Below, piece after piece: positions 1-9,249 of a stretch of DNA of 64,000 bases. The first letter of the stretch is position 1. Each line of letters starts with the position of its first letter. The DNA lies in assembly GCA_046331625.1 (NCBI GenBank), contig JAXLQL010000018.1, positions 114,844 through 178,843 of the forward strand, written 5' to 3'. Source of the DNA: JAXLQL01 sp046331625 (GTDB taxonomy: Bacteria > Acidobacteriota > Terriglobia > Bryobacterales > Bryobacteraceae). The notes under the pieces were generated by a model. It ran no database searches and was not told where the DNA came from. It saw nothing but the letters and a program-made list of their open reading frames with translations. The position numbers and the translations under genes were made by a program.

Positions 1-501
1 CTGCTGGGGCTGGTCTATGGGGAACTGCGGTCGATCGCCCGGGCTCGGCTGGCGCTGGAGAGGCCGGGGCACACGCTCGAGCCGACGGCGCTGGTCCACG
101 AAGCATATATGAAGATGGCGGGACTCGAGCAAGGCAACTGGGAGTGCCGGGCGCAGTTCTTCGGCTTCGCGTCGCACGTGATACGCAACATCCTGGTGGA
201 CCACGCGCGGGCGCGCGGGCGGAAGAAGCGGGGGAGCGGGCGGACACCGGTGTCACTCGAGGACGTGTTGGCGGCTCCGGAGGAGCATGACGCCGAGCTG
301 ATGGCGCTGCACGAGGCGTTGGATCAGCTCGCCGAGCGGGACGAGCGCCAAAGCAAGATCGTCGAAATGCGCTTTTTCGGGGGGCTGTCGATCGAGGAGA
401 CGGCGCATGTGATGGATCTGTCGGTGTCCACGGTGAAGAACGAGTGGCGGATGGCGCGGGCCTGGTTGTACCGGCAGTTGGAGGCTTCCGGTGAGCGGTG
501 A
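1..501 (+). CDS. ECF-type RNA polymerase sigma factor (5' end outside window)
   Basis: The reading frame is open from the first base, so the gene is cut by the window edge; an internal ATG at 109 is not the start. The visible part covers the end of region 2 (LRSIARARL, then HTLEPTALVHEAY) and region 4, with a helix-turn-helix near RFFGGLSIEETA and VSTVKNEWRMARAWL. This layout matches the acidobacterial ECF subfamily modelled as TIGR02999, and the intact paralogue at 41495-42097 shares the HTL.PTALVHEAY block. Such factors redirect RNA polymerase to a small promoter set. The gene lies 73 nt upstream of a Ser/Thr kinase receptor on the same strand, so the two probably form one signalling unit. 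Family assignment is firm; targets are unknown. Confidence 0.9.
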   Translation: MLGLVYGELRSIARARLALERPGHTLEPTALVHEAYMKMAGLEQGNWECRAQFFGFASHVIRNILVDHARARGRKKRGSGRTPVSLEDVLAAPEEHDAELMALHEALDQLAERDERQSKIVEMRFFGGLSIEETAHVMDLSVSTVKNEWRMARAWLYRQLEASGER

Positions 502-574
502 GTGGCGGTGGGTCGCGGAGAGGGAATGGCGCGGGGCTGATCCGGCGGCCGGAAATTCTCATGAGTGATGTCCG

Positions 575-3469
575 ATGAACGGCGATTGGGAGCGTGCGAA
601 GGAGTTGTTCGCGGCTTGTCTCGAACTCGACCGAGAAGGCCGGCGGGCGCTGCTCGGGTCCGTGCCGGATGATGTCCGCTGCGAGGTGGAATCGCTGTTG
701 GCCGCCGATGAGAGTGCGGGCGGGTTCCTCAGCGGCAGGACTCAGCCGTCGCGATTGGGCGCTTATCGTCTGGTAGAGAAGCTCGGCGAAGGCGGCATGG
801 GAACAGTGTGGCGGGGTGAGCGCGCGGACGGGCAGTTCGAGCGGCAGGTGGCGATCAAGATCGTGCGCGAGCACTTCGACACGGCCGCCAACCTCGAACG
901 CTTCCGTGTCGAGCGACAGACGCTAGCGGAGCTCGAGCATCCGAATATCGCACGGCTGTTCGATGGCGGGACGACGGAAGGCGGGTTGCCGTACTTCGTG
1001 ATGGAGCTGATCGAGGGTCCGCGGATCGACGCCTATGTGCGCGAGCGGCGGATGACGGCGGATGAGACGCTCCGGCTGTTCCTGCCTGTGTGCGAGGCGG
1101 TGGCGTACGCGAACGCGCGCGGCGTACTGCATCGCGACATCAAGCCGGCAAACATTCTGGTGAGCGCTGATGGTGCGCCCAAGCTGGTTGACTTCGGGAT
1201 CGCCAAGACGATCGATGAGGCCGGGCCTGCCACGGCGACAGTGCACCGGATGGCGACGCCAGGGTACGCGAGTCCGGAGCATCTGGCGGGGAAGCCGCTC
1301 ACTGCCGCATCCGACGTGTACTCACTGGGCGCGACGCTGCGTGGGTTACTCACGGGCGAGGGCGCGGCACCGGCACTGCCCGTGGCGGTGGAGCGGATCG
1401 TAGCCAAGGCGATGCACCGGGATCCGGAGCGGCGCTACGCGACGGCTCGCGAATTGGCGGCTGACATCGAGCGCTATCTCGACGGGCAGCCGGTGCAGGC
1501 TCGCGGAGATGGGTTGGGATATCGGGCGGCGCAGTTCGCCCGCCCGCACTGGAAGGCGCTGGCAGCACTGGCTGTTGGCGCGAGTGCGGTGGGGCTCTGG
1601 ACCTATTGGTCCGCGCCGCGTTTCGACAATCGGACGATTGCGGTGGTGGGAATCGAGCAACGTTTGGAAGATCAGCCGTTACATTGGCTGGAGCGCGGCA
1701 TCGCGGAAACGCTGACGATGAGCCTGCTGCATTCGGGTGCGTTCCGGGTGATCTCGGCGGACCGGGCGCGCGCGGCGGCGCAAGGGAGGTCGCCTGCGGA
1801 AGCCGCCAAAGCGTTGCCGGCGGATCTCTACGTTACCGGGGTGTTGGCCAAAGCGGCGGCGAGAATCCGTTTCGATTTGCGAGTGGTGGAAACGGCGAAT
1901 GCGCGGGTGGCTTTCGCGGAGAGTTTCGAGGCTCCGTCGGCCGAGGCTGCGTTCTCGTTGGCCGATCAAGCCGCGGCGCGCATCACGGAGCGGTTGACGA
2001 AAGCGGCGCCGCAGGCGAGTGAATCGAAGGCTCTGTTGACGGCGAATCCCGAGGCGCTGCGATTCTATGAAGAGGCTCGGGCGGAGCATGGCAAGTGGCG
2101 GCTGGGACCGGCGGCGGGCGGGTTCCGGCGGGCTCTCGAGGCGGATCCGGATTTTGCGATGGCGTACGCGGGATTGGCGCAGGTGTCCGGATGGTGGGAT
2201 CGGCCGGGTGCGCGAGGAGCGATCCTGCGGGCGGCCGATATCGCGGTAACTCGAAGACTGCCGAAGTTACCACTCGAGTTGATCCAGGGGCTGCGGCTTT
2301 ACTATGACGGGCGGCTGGATGAGGCGGTGGCGCTACTGCGTGCGGCGGAGGCGGAGTTCCCGGGGGAAACCGAGCCGCTGTTTTGGGAAGGCATGGCGCA
2401 GACTTACGCGTTCCGCCGGGCGGAAGCTCGCGCCACGTTTGGCCGGGTGACGCAGATGGACGGCGGCCACGCATTGGGATGGCTGATGCTCGCCGAGAAC
2501 AGCGCGCTGGATGCGGCGCCGGAGGATGCGCGGAAGGCGGCGGCGCGATACTGCCAGGCGATCGGCGAGAAGGCTCCGAACTGTCATGGCCTTTGGGGCG
2601 ATGTACACTTGGCCGCGGAACAGTGGGATCAAGCCTCGGAGCGATATGAGATGGCGAAGATGCCGGTGATGCAAGCCGCGGTGGCGTGGCTTCGAGGGGA
2701 GACGGCGGAGTCGCTGCGGCGGACGGCGGGCGTGGCGGGGAATGGCGCGCAGGCGAAACTGGTGGAAGGCAACGCGCTGGCGGCTTCCGGGGACTTGGCG
2801 CAGGCGGCGGAACGGTATGAGAGCGCGGCTGCGCTCTATAAGAATCCGGCTCTCGGATATCTACAGTTGCTCAAAGCGGCGGAAATTTGGCTCGAATTGG
2901 GAAAGCCGGAGCGGGTGTTGGCAGCCACGGCTCGAATCGAGAATCCATTTGGCGCTGGTCTGGCGGCCGTAGCGCATTCAGTGCGGGGCGATCAGACGGC
3001 TGCGGAGACGGAGTTCGCGGCGATGAAAGCAGCATTGCCGCCGTTGGTGGGCGACTATCTGGCGGGCAAGACGGAAGCATTTCATCGGATGCTGGCGGCT
3101 CATTATCGAGGCGATCACGAAGCGGCTGTGCGCATGGCCGCGGCTCTGCCGGATCGATTTCGGATGCTGGCGGCATTGCCGGCGGCGCGTTCGTTGCTCG
3201 AACTGGGGCGGCTGCGCGAGGCGCGCGAGTTGCTCGAGTTCGCATGGCGCTCGCGACTGAACTTGGGCGGACCGGAGTTGTTCGAAGAACAGTCTGGGTT
3301 GCGGGTGGCGTTGACGGAGTTCTATCAAGCGCGGGTGGCGGAACGCGAGGGCCGGAAGGCAGACGCGCGGCGGTGGGCAGTGGCGTTCCTGCGGAGGTTT
3401 TCGGCGAATGCGGCTGTGCGGCAGGTGGCGGAGGCGCGGGCCTTGCTCGCTGGCGCGAGTTCCGAGTGA
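575..3469 (+). CDS. Transmembrane Ser/Thr protein kinase with TolB-like and TPR regions
   Basis: A 964-residue receptor-type kinase. The catalytic domain spans about residues 61-305: glycine loop GEGGMG (71-76), catalytic lysine in VAIK (K95), HRD (187-189) and DFG (206-208). A single membrane segment follows at about 328-345, so the rest should lie on the other side of the membrane. Residues about 352-480 (RTIAVVGIEQ, then GIAETLTMSLL) resemble the TolB-like/FlgO-type region seen in other acidobacterial sensors, and the remaining ~450 residues are helical TPR-like repeats. It follows the sigma factor at 1-501 by 73 nt. By analogy the TPR part binds a partner or ligand and the kinase relays the signal; substrate unknown. 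The paralogue at 42094-44724 lacks the TolB-like part. Confidence 0.9.
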   Translation: MNGDWERAKELFAACLELDREGRRALLGSVPDDVRCEVESLLAADESAGGFLSGRTQPSRLGAYRLVEKLGEGGMGTVWRGERADGQFERQVAIKIVREHFDTAANLERFRVERQTLAELEHPNIARLFDGGTTEGGLPYFVMELIEGPRIDAYVRERRMTADETLRLFLPVCEAVAYANARGVLHRDIKPANILVSADGAPKLVDFGIAKTIDEAGPATATVHRMATPGYASPEHLAGKPLTAASDVYSLGATLRGLLTGEGAAPALPVAVERIVAKAMHRDPERRYATARELAADIERYLDGQPVQARGDGLGYRAAQFARPHWKALAALAVGASAVGLWTYWSAPRFDNRTIAVVGIEQRLEDQPLHWLERGIAETLTMSLLHSGAFRVISADRARAAAQGRSPAEAAKALPADLYVTGVLAKAAARIRFDLRVVETANARVAFAESFEAPSAEAAFSLADQAAARITERLTKAAPQASESKALLTANPEALRFYEEARAEHGKWRLGPAAGGFRRALEADPDFAMAYAGLAQVSGWWDRPGARGAILRAADIAVTRRLPKLPLELIQGLRLYYDGRLDEAVALLRAAEAEFPGETEPLFWEGMAQTYAFRRAEARATFGRVTQMDGGHALGWLMLAENSALDAAPEDARKAAARYCQAIGEKAPNCHGLWGDVHLAAEQWDQASERYEMAKMPVMQAAVAWLRGETAESLRRTAGVAGNGAQAKLVEGNALAASGDLAQAAERYESAAALYKNPALGYLQLLKAAEIWLELGKPERVLAATARIENPFGAGLAAVAHSVRGDQTAAETEFAAMKAALPPLVGDYLAGKTEAFHRMLAAHYRGDHEAAVRMAAALPDRFRMLAALPAARSLLELGRLREARELLEFAWRSRLNLGGPELFEEQSGLRVALTEFYQARVAEREGRKADARRWAVAFLRRFSANAAVRQVAEARALLAGASSE

Positions 3470-3478
3470 GCAGCAGAG

Positions 3479-4681
3479 TTACTTAGATGCGCCGATATTT
3501 TCGTACCACTTGATGTTGTGCGTGGCGCCGCCGATCATGACGATGTCGAGCCGGCCGTCGCCATTGAGGTCCACTACTTGGCATCCGGAGGCGGACATGC
3601 CGAGGTGGTCGAGTTCCTCGTGACGCCAGTTCTGGCCGGCGGCGTCTTGCGAGTAGAAAACGTGCGAGCTCGAGACTTCGCCGCGGGCGCGGTCACCGGC
3701 GGCGATATCGTCGAGGCCGTCGCCATTGAAGTCGCCGACGCAAACTTCGTGGCCTTCCTTCAGTTCCGTGAAGATGACCTTGCGCTGCCAGGGGCCTGAC
3801 TTGCCATTGCGATTGTAGACCACCACTTCGTTGCCGTGCCAGGGCTCAACAGCGGCGAGAAAACGGCGCTTGGCGAGCTTGCCGACCGCGACATCGCTGG
3901 TTCCGGCGCGCGGCGCTTCTTCCGTGTGACCCTTGGAGAGCGAGGTATGCTTCCAACGAAGCGAGTCGCCCGAGCCCGCCGGCTCGTGCAAGATGATGCC
4001 GTCGAATCCCGCGGTCAGGAGTTGGTCACGCTTACCGGGAGTCCACTTTACGACGCGCACGCGATGCAGTACGCCGTGGAGTTGCTCTTCGATAGTGGTT
4101 CGCTTCCACGGGCCTTCGAGATTGGTGGGAACGGGATAGAACACGAGCGGCACCACATCCTGGTCATAGCGAGGAGCGAGTCCCTTGGGTCCGATCAGTG
4201 GGGCGTTGATGAGTTCCTTGCGCCCGTCGCCATCGAGGTCGGCCCAGGCGACGTGATGCGAGGTGATCAACTGGTCCACCTTGTAGGCTTTCCAAAGCTT
4301 GGTAGGGTCGCCTTGATGATGATAGACCCAGTTGAGGCCCGGGCTCTTGGCGGCTACCATGCTGAATTCGTTTTGCACTGCCAACTCCGGGATGCCGTCG
4401 CCATCGATGTCCGCGGCGGCGAGGTTCACCATGGTGGGCATGTCTTTGATGATGACGTGGCGGGTCCAGGAGGGGTTTTCGTACCAGGCGAGTTCGTTGA
4501 CGCGCTGCGTCATGCCGAGCACGTCTGGGCGGCCATCGTGATTGATGTCGGCGACGATGACGGTGTAGCCGCCGGGGATGTTCGCCTCGATGGTGTGCGT
4601 GCGGAACTGGACGGGTCCGGCTGGTTTGCCGGCGGCGGCCAAAGTTGCGGCGGCGGCCAGGGCCGCGATGACGGTGCGCAT
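3479..4681 (-). CDS. Secreted FG-GAP/VCBS-repeat beta-propeller protein
   Basis: The frame is open from 4771, but the ATG at 4681 gives a classic signal peptide (MRTVIAALAAAATLAAAG), so it is taken as the start; product 400 residues. The mature protein carries repeated calcium-binding-type signatures with the D-x-[ND]-x-DG pattern: DINHDGRPD, DIDGDGIPE, DLDGDGRKE, DFNGDGLDD, DLNGDGRLD. These mark FG-GAP/VCBS repeats, which fold as an integrin-like propeller. No catalytic domain is visible. It is the last gene of a minus-strand run and converges with the kinase at 575-3469, with only 9 nt between the stop codons. Exported or surface binding protein; ligand unknown. Confidence 0.85.
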   Translation of the reverse strand: MRTVIAALAAAATLAAAGKPAGPVQFRTHTIEANIPGGYTVIVADINHDGRPDVLGMTQRVNELAWYENPSWTRHVIIKDMPTMVNLAAADIDGDGIPELAVQNEFSMVAAKSPGLNWVYHHQGDPTKLWKAYKVDQLITSHHVAWADLDGDGRKELINAPLIGPKGLAPRYDQDVVPLVFYPVPTNLEGPWKRTTIEEQLHGVLHRVRVVKWTPGKRDQLLTAGFDGIILHEPAGSGDSLRWKHTSLSKGHTEEAPRAGTSDVAVGKLAKRRFLAAVEPWHGNEVVVYNRNGKSGPWQRKVIFTELKEGHEVCVGDFNGDGLDDIAAGDRARGEVSSSHVFYSQDAAGQNWRHEELDHLGMSASGCQVVDLNGDGRLDIVMIGGATHNIKWYENIGASK

Positions 4682-4712
4682 CAGGGGATGATACCAGCGT
4701 TGCGGCGCGATG

Positions 4713-5264
4713 TCAGCGGACGGCTTCGGCTCGGTGGTCCGGGGTGGAAGGCGAGATTGCCTGGCGGTCACGTTTGCGGTCCTCTACGGGCGCTTCGAAG
4801 TAGAGGTCGACGGCCTTCCAGCGCAGAATGTTCCAGCCGGTATCTTGCGCGTGCGCGGCATTGCGCGGGATGACGCGGCAGGCTCCGGTGGGGCGAACCG
4901 AGGGCGGCTTTCGCGGGAAGAGGCGGCGGCTTTGGGAGACGGCGCAAATGGTGACGGCCCCAGCGTCTTGGTAGATGACATGGTTCCGTTGTGAATCGAA
5001 TCGCAACCCAGGCAACTGGATGTGGAGGGGTGGTTCGACGGTGACTTGGTCCGGTACGCTCTCCGGCATGAGCGGCTCGAATTCGACTACGAGCCGAGCG
5101 CGCGAAGTCTCGGGCTCCACTTCGAAGAAGTAGACCGCCATTCGGGAGTTTGCGGGAACGCTCCCGATACGCAGTTCGGCGGCGGAAAGTGAATAGCCGA
5201 GAGCCAAGCAACCGGCCCATGCGGCGATGGAGGGTTGCAGGCTGCGGGCGAGTCTGAATCGCAT
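4713..5264 (-). CDS. Secreted protein of unknown function
   Basis: I do not recognise a family. The ATG at 5264 starts MRFRLARSLQPSIAAW..., a positively charged n-region followed by a hydrophobic stretch ending near SAAELR, consistent with a Sec signal peptide; an in-frame start at 5282 would add six residues. The mature part of about 150 residues mixes short hydrophobic strands (MAVYFFEVEPE, RARLVVEFEPL) with an arginine-rich C-terminus. It sits 31 nt upstream of the FG-GAP gene on the same strand, probably co-transcribed. Codon use resembles its neighbours, which supports a real gene. Confidence 0.6.
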   Translation of the reverse strand: MRFRLARSLQPSIAAWAGCLALGYSLSAAELRIGSVPANSRMAVYFFEVEPETSRARLVVEFEPLMPESVPDQVTVEPPLHIQLPGLRFDSQRNHVIYQDAGAVTICAVSQSRRLFPRKPPSVRPTGACRVIPRNAAHAQDTGWNILRWKAVDLYFEAPVEDRKRDRQAISPSTPDHRAEAVR

Positions 5265-5365
5265 CCGCTGTCCTTGGGCCAACTCCTGCGGAATTCGCTG
5301 AAGTGGATGGCCTCGACTCGACTATACCGGTTGAATGTCACAACAAGATGAAAAGCTGCTGAGCA

Positions 5366-6211
5366 TTACCGGGCGCGCTGTTCGAGGCACTCGGCCTTGC
5401 GCTTCCGGAAGTAGCAGAGCCGCGAAGGGGCCTTCTCCCATTCCTCGACGGACGGGGGCTCGGCCTGAGGCACGAATGGATTAACGATCGGGTAGTTGTC
5501 GCCAAAAAGCCAAGGATCCGCCCGGTAGCTCGCCGAAAAGTTCGTCAGTCCGGTGGTAGCCGCCACGGCCTCGGTGAACAGTCGCAGGGCTCCTTTGGAG
5601 TCCGGCCAAGTGCGCAGGCGGACGAAGATCTGAGCGCTTTCGTCCGCGGCGCCGGTCAAGGTAATGGTCGAGGACTCGAGCCGAAGCGCAACCCCTCGCT
5701 CCGAGGCAATCTCGCGCTGATATGTCTCGTAAGTGCAGCGGAATTCGATATGCAGGATTTCTCCTGTCAAAGGCCCCGACGAAATCATCAGTGGATCCGA
5801 GCCTTCGAGGATCTCTCGCGACACCTGCCCATCCCGCTCGCTCATTCGGAGAACTGCGCCCGATGGCGTGGATATCGCCTCGGCCGCGAGCCTTCTTTGA
5901 TTCCGGTCTCCCAGATACATCGAGCGGAACGAATTGTAAGTGCGATGGGAGCTGATGTTGTGCCACGTGTACGGAACCCGCTCTCCCTCGGGATGAAAGC
6001 TGATCTGAGTGAAGGCGCGGTTGTTCGCTTGGACCGCTTCGGCGTGGAGCTTTCGGAAAGTCGCGGGCGAAAACCGGGATGAATCGAGCCTTATGGCTTG
6101 GCGGACGCTGTCAGGTCCGATGACTTCCCAGACCTTGCTGGCGCTGGCGTTCTCCTGCGCCGAAACGATCATTCCCAGCCCACACCCGAGTAGTAACTTG
6201 ACGAGCGTCAT
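5366..6211 (-). CDS. Secreted protein of unknown function
   Basis: A 281-residue protein beginning MTLVKLLLGCGLGMIVSAQ, a plausible signal peptide. No known domain is recognised. The body is polar and beta-rich, with HPEGERVPYTWHNISSH and ILHIEFRCTYETYQ among the more distinctive stretches, and the C-terminus is basic (CYFRKRKAECLEQ). Its start lies 7 nt downstream of the stop of the gene at 6219-6788, so the two are very likely co-transcribed and possibly translationally coupled. Role unknown; context suggests an exported accessory protein. Confidence 0.65.
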   Translation of the reverse strand: MTLVKLLLGCGLGMIVSAQENASASKVWEVIGPDSVRQAIRLDSSRFSPATFRKLHAEAVQANNRAFTQISFHPEGERVPYTWHNISSHRTYNSFRSMYLGDRNQRRLAAEAISTPSGAVLRMSERDGQVSREILEGSDPLMISSGPLTGEILHIEFRCTYETYQREIASERGVALRLESSTITLTGAADESAQIFVRLRTWPDSKGALRLFTEAVAATTGLTNFSASYRADPWLFGDNYPIVNPFVPQAEPPSVEEWEKAPSRLCYFRKRKAECLEQRAR

Positions 6212-6218
6212 ATTTGCC

Positions 6219-6788
6219 TCAGGGGCGAGTTGGCAGCGTGACGTCGATCTGCCGTTTGCCCAGAACCTTCACGGGCTCACAGTGAAGCAGTTCGTTTCCT
6301 TGAAAAACGCAAAGAACATACATTCCAGGCGGCGCCCCCACGATGGCAAATTGGCCCTTTCGGCCGACACTGGCCTGATAGAGTCCGCCGTTGTAGAAGG
6401 AGCTCAGCTTGACCCACAGGCCGTTTGGAATCCGTTCGGCCGACCGCACGGTCCCGTCTAGCCGTGGATGCTGATATGTATGCCCTTCGGCAACTTGCAA
6501 CCCGACGCGCAGTTCCACGTTCGGTTGAAAAATGGATATGGTCTCCGAGGCAGCTTCGAATCCGGCAGCTTCGATTCGCAGTTGGTAGTAGCCAAATGGA
6601 GCGACGATTCCGCGGCGATGATCCAACGCCTTGTACTGCGTCCCCGACCCGGGTTCCTGCAGCACAGCGACCGCACGCATCTCGAGGGGATCGCCGAGGG
6701 CGTCGACCAGTTTGATCGTCACCTTCGCGGACTCTGAAGACTCCGCGACTAAAATCATCACGGCGCCAACGAGAGCGAGGCTCTTCAT
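6219..6788 (-). CDS. Secreted protein with carboxypeptidase-regulatory-like beta-sandwich repeats
   Basis: A 189-residue protein with an N-terminal signal peptide (MKSLALVGAVMILVA). Two segments follow the pattern of carboxypeptidase-regulatory-like/prealbumin-like folds: KVTIKLVDALGDPLE followed by YYQLRIEAAGFE, and RLDGTVRSAERIP followed by GQFAIVGAPPGMYVLCVF. The pattern is a strand, a glycine-containing turn, then a 'G.Y.l.v.a.gf' strand. Such domains are usually structural in exported proteins. It lies 15 nt downstream of the acyl-CoA carboxylase gene and 7 nt upstream of the next secreted protein. The operon mixes a cytosolic carboxylase with exported proteins, so co-transcription need not mean shared function. 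Confidence 0.65.
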   Translation of the reverse strand: MKSLALVGAVMILVAESSESAKVTIKLVDALGDPLEMRAVAVLQEPGSGTQYKALDHRRGIVAPFGYYQLRIEAAGFEAASETISIFQPNVELRVGLQVAEGHTYQHPRLDGTVRSAERIPNGLWVKLSSFYNGGLYQASVGRKGQFAIVGAPPGMYVLCVFQGNELLHCEPVKVLGKRQIDVTLPTRP

Positions 6789-6803
6789 CGGATATGTCCT
6801 CTC

Positions 6804-8351
6804 TTATAGCGGGATGTTGCCGTGCTTCTTGCGCGGCGTCTGCGCCACCTTGTTCTCGAGCATCCTGAGTGCGCGGATCAACTTCGGTCGTGTCTGCCGC
6901 GGTTCGATCACGTCATCGATGAACCCGTGCTCGGCTGCGATGAACGGTGACGCGAAGCGGTCTCGGAACTCGTCGATCTTCTCCTTACGCGCGGCTTCGG
7001 GATCGGCGGCGCCTGCGATCTCGCGCTTGTAGACGATGTTCACCGCGCCCTCGGCGCCCATCACGGCAATCTCGGCGGTGGGATAGGCAAAATTCACATC
7101 GGTCCGAATATGTTTCGAGCCCATCACGCAATAGGCGCCGCCGTATGCCTTGCGCGCGATCACGGTGATCTTGGGAGCGGTGGCCTCTGCATACGCGTAC
7201 AGGAGCTTGGCTCCGTGGCGGATGATGCCGCCGTACTCCTGGTCAGTGCCGGGCAGGAATCCAGGCACGTCTTCGAACGTGATGATCGGGATGTTGAACG
7301 CGTCGCAGAAGCGCACGAAGCGCGCGCCCTTCACAGACGAGTTGATGTCGAGACATCCGGCCAGGTGCATGGGTTGATTCGCCACCACGCCCACCGATCG
7401 CCCATCGAGCCGCGCGAATCCGATCACGATGTTCTTGGCGAAGTGCTCCTGCACTTCGAAGAAGTCGCCGTCATCCATCACCATGCGGATGATGCGCTTG
7501 ATGTCGTAGGGCTGGTTCGACTGCTCTGGGATCACGGTGTCGAGCGCCGGGTCCTCACGATCGATCGGGTCGGTGCACGTCTTGCGCGGCGGATCGTCGC
7601 GGTTGTTCTGCGGGACGTACTCGAGGAGGCGGCGAATTCGGCGGAGGCAATCGGCGTCGTCAGAGGCGAGGAAGTGCGCCACGCCGCTTTTCGAGTTATG
7701 GGTGGCCGCGCCGCCGAGGTCTTCCTTCGTGACTTCTTCGTGGGTGACGGTCTTGATCACGTCGGGACCGGTGACGAACATATAACTCGTGCGGTCCACC
7801 ATGAAGGTGAAATCAGTGATGGCGGGCGAGTAGACGGCGCCGCCCGCGCACGGGCCGAGAATGGCCGAGATCTGCGGGATGACCCCGCTCGAGATGGTGT
7901 TGCGGAGGAAGATATCGGCGTAGCCGGCGAGGGAGACGACGCCTTCCTGGATGCGCGCACCGCCGGAATCGTTGAGTCCGATGACGGGTGCGCCGTTTTC
8001 GAGCGCGAGGTCCATGATCTTGCAGATCTTCTTCGCGTTGGTTTCCGAGAGCGAGCCTCCGAAAACCGTGAAGTCCTGCGCGAAGACGTAGACGAGTCGG
8101 CCGTGGATGTAGCCCCAGCCTGTGACGAAGCCGTCGCCTTCGATGACCTGCTGGTCCATGCCGAAGTCGCGGCAGCGGTGGCGGACGAGCTTGTCCATTT
8201 CTTCGAAGGTGCCTTCGTCGAGTAGCAGGTCGATGCGTTCGCGCGCGGAGAGCTTTCCTTCCGCGTGCTGGCGTGCGGTGCGGTCGGGACCGCCACCGGC
8301 TTCAGCGGCGGCATGGCGGCGGCGGACCTCGAGGATCCGTTGCGAGGGCAT
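6804..8351 (-). CDS. Acyl-CoA carboxylase carboxyltransferase (beta) subunit, propionyl-CoA carboxylase-like
   Basis: A 515-residue protein of the normal PccB/MmdA length. It has both crotonase-fold halves: an N-half with GLNDSGGARIQEGV (about 125-138) and GPCAGGAVYSPA (167-178), and a C-half with FEDVPGFLPGTDQEYGGI (359-376) and KAYGGAYCVMGSK (401-413). It transfers a carboxyl group from biotin to an acyl-CoA, usually propionyl-CoA to methylmalonyl-CoA. The position after GGAY is Cys408, where typical PccB proteins carry Asp in a substrate-choice position, so acyl-CoA specificity is open. No biotin carboxylase or biotin carrier gene is adjacent; it lies 74 nt downstream of a NYN-domain gene. 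Function class is secure. Confidence 0.93.
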   Translation of the reverse strand: MPSQRILEVRRRHAAAEAGGGPDRTARQHAEGKLSARERIDLLLDEGTFEEMDKLVRHRCRDFGMDQQVIEGDGFVTGWGYIHGRLVYVFAQDFTVFGGSLSETNAKKICKIMDLALENGAPVIGLNDSGGARIQEGVVSLAGYADIFLRNTISSGVIPQISAILGPCAGGAVYSPAITDFTFMVDRTSYMFVTGPDVIKTVTHEEVTKEDLGGAATHNSKSGVAHFLASDDADCLRRIRRLLEYVPQNNRDDPPRKTCTDPIDREDPALDTVIPEQSNQPYDIKRIIRMVMDDGDFFEVQEHFAKNIVIGFARLDGRSVGVVANQPMHLAGCLDINSSVKGARFVRFCDAFNIPIITFEDVPGFLPGTDQEYGGIIRHGAKLLYAYAEATAPKITVIARKAYGGAYCVMGSKHIRTDVNFAYPTAEIAVMGAEGAVNIVYKREIAGAADPEAARKEKIDEFRDRFASPFIAAEHGFIDDVIEPRQTRPKLIRALRMLENKVAQTPRKKHGNIPL

Positions 8352-8425
8352 AAATTACAGTCTGCAACACTTCGGGCGGGGTGGCGGTCCGGTGCCGCGC
8401 GACTCGCTGTCGAAGTCCAGCTCTG

Positions 8426-9244
8426 TCACATCCTGGCCCGGCAAGCTTCGAGGAAGTGCTTCCGGATTTCCTTCTTTTCCGCCGGGCTTAGCTCGCGCCC
8501 GATCGCTGAACGCGCTCCAGCCAACAGTTGCGCGTCGATGTCGCGTGGGACCTGCCCCACGCGCTCTACGGACTCAACCACGGCCTCTGTTTCAGTGAGT
8601 TGAAGTTTCGCGGCAATCCGGGCAGGAAGCGCTCGCAAAGGATCTTCTATCTTGGCCGGGTTCGGCTTCGAATCAGCACCGGCCCCACCCGATTCAGGCA
8701 TAGGCGGATTCGGCTGGCACTTCAGGAACGAGGAGATCTCATCCGTTGCCCACTCATGGGTCGTGTCAGCTTCTTGTAGCAAGAACAACGATTGACTTCC
8801 ACGGCTTGGTTTGATGCCGACCAAATGAACTCGCACTCCGAACTCTTGGGCTTGCTGCACTCCGACGCGAAGATCCTCATCTCCGGAAACGAGAACAGCA
8901 TCGCTGATCGCCCGGTTCCGCGCAAGGGTAATCATATCGGTCACGATCAGCGAGTCAACGCCTTTCTGTTGACCGGCGCTGTTTACGAATCCGAGACGGA
9001 CCTTCACATCTTGCAGGTCGGCGAGCGTCAAGTGCTGGGCAGTGGGTCCCGTAGATGTTCCGTCGTACCAATAGACCCGAAGAAGAGGCACGTGGGAGAT
9101 CTTAGTCGCAAATTCACCGAAGGCGCGGACGGCGGCCTCGTGAGCCAAAATGATCTCTGCTCTGGGAAGCTTCCTCCCGGCGAGCAGCGAGGAACCCTGG
9201 GCAAAAACGTACCCAGCATCCACGAAGACCGCGACTCGATCCAT
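8426..9244 (-). CDS. NYN (PIN-like) domain protein, putative RNase
   Basis: 272 residues. The N-terminal ~145 match the NYN/LabA-like fold: a first strand with Asp9 (VAVFVDAGYVF), KGVDSLIVTDM with Asp97, and LVSGDEDLRVGVQQA with Asp122 and Asp124, then RVHLVGI. These acidic residues form the metal-binding nuclease centre in the family. The C-terminal ~100 residues contain a low-complexity linker (PMPESGGAGADSKPNP) and a helical tail. The start ATG lies immediately downstream of a terminator-like hairpin (9250-9274), which could gate its expression. It is the first gene of a minus-strand run continuing into the acyl-CoA carboxylase. RNase activity is inferred from the fold. Confidence 0.8.
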   Translation of the reverse strand: MDRVAVFVDAGYVFAQGSSLLAGRKLPRAEIILAHEAAVRAFGEFATKISHVPLLRVYWYDGTSTGPTAQHLTLADLQDVKVRLGFVNSAGQQKGVDSLIVTDMITLARNRAISDAVLVSGDEDLRVGVQQAQEFGVRVHLVGIKPSRGSQSLFLLQEADTTHEWATDEISSFLKCQPNPPMPESGGAGADSKPNPAKIEDPLRALPARIAAKLQLTETEAVVESVERVGQVPRDIDAQLLAGARSAIGRELSPAEKKEIRKHFLEACRARM

Positions 9245-9249
9245 GGTTC

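Noticed and set aside
7110..8225. Long plus-strand open frame (371 codons) antisense to the acyl-CoA carboxylase
   Set aside because: It is a shadow of the strongly conserved PccB-like gene; its translation is His/Asp/Arg-rich with no domain, and high GC makes such antisense frames common.
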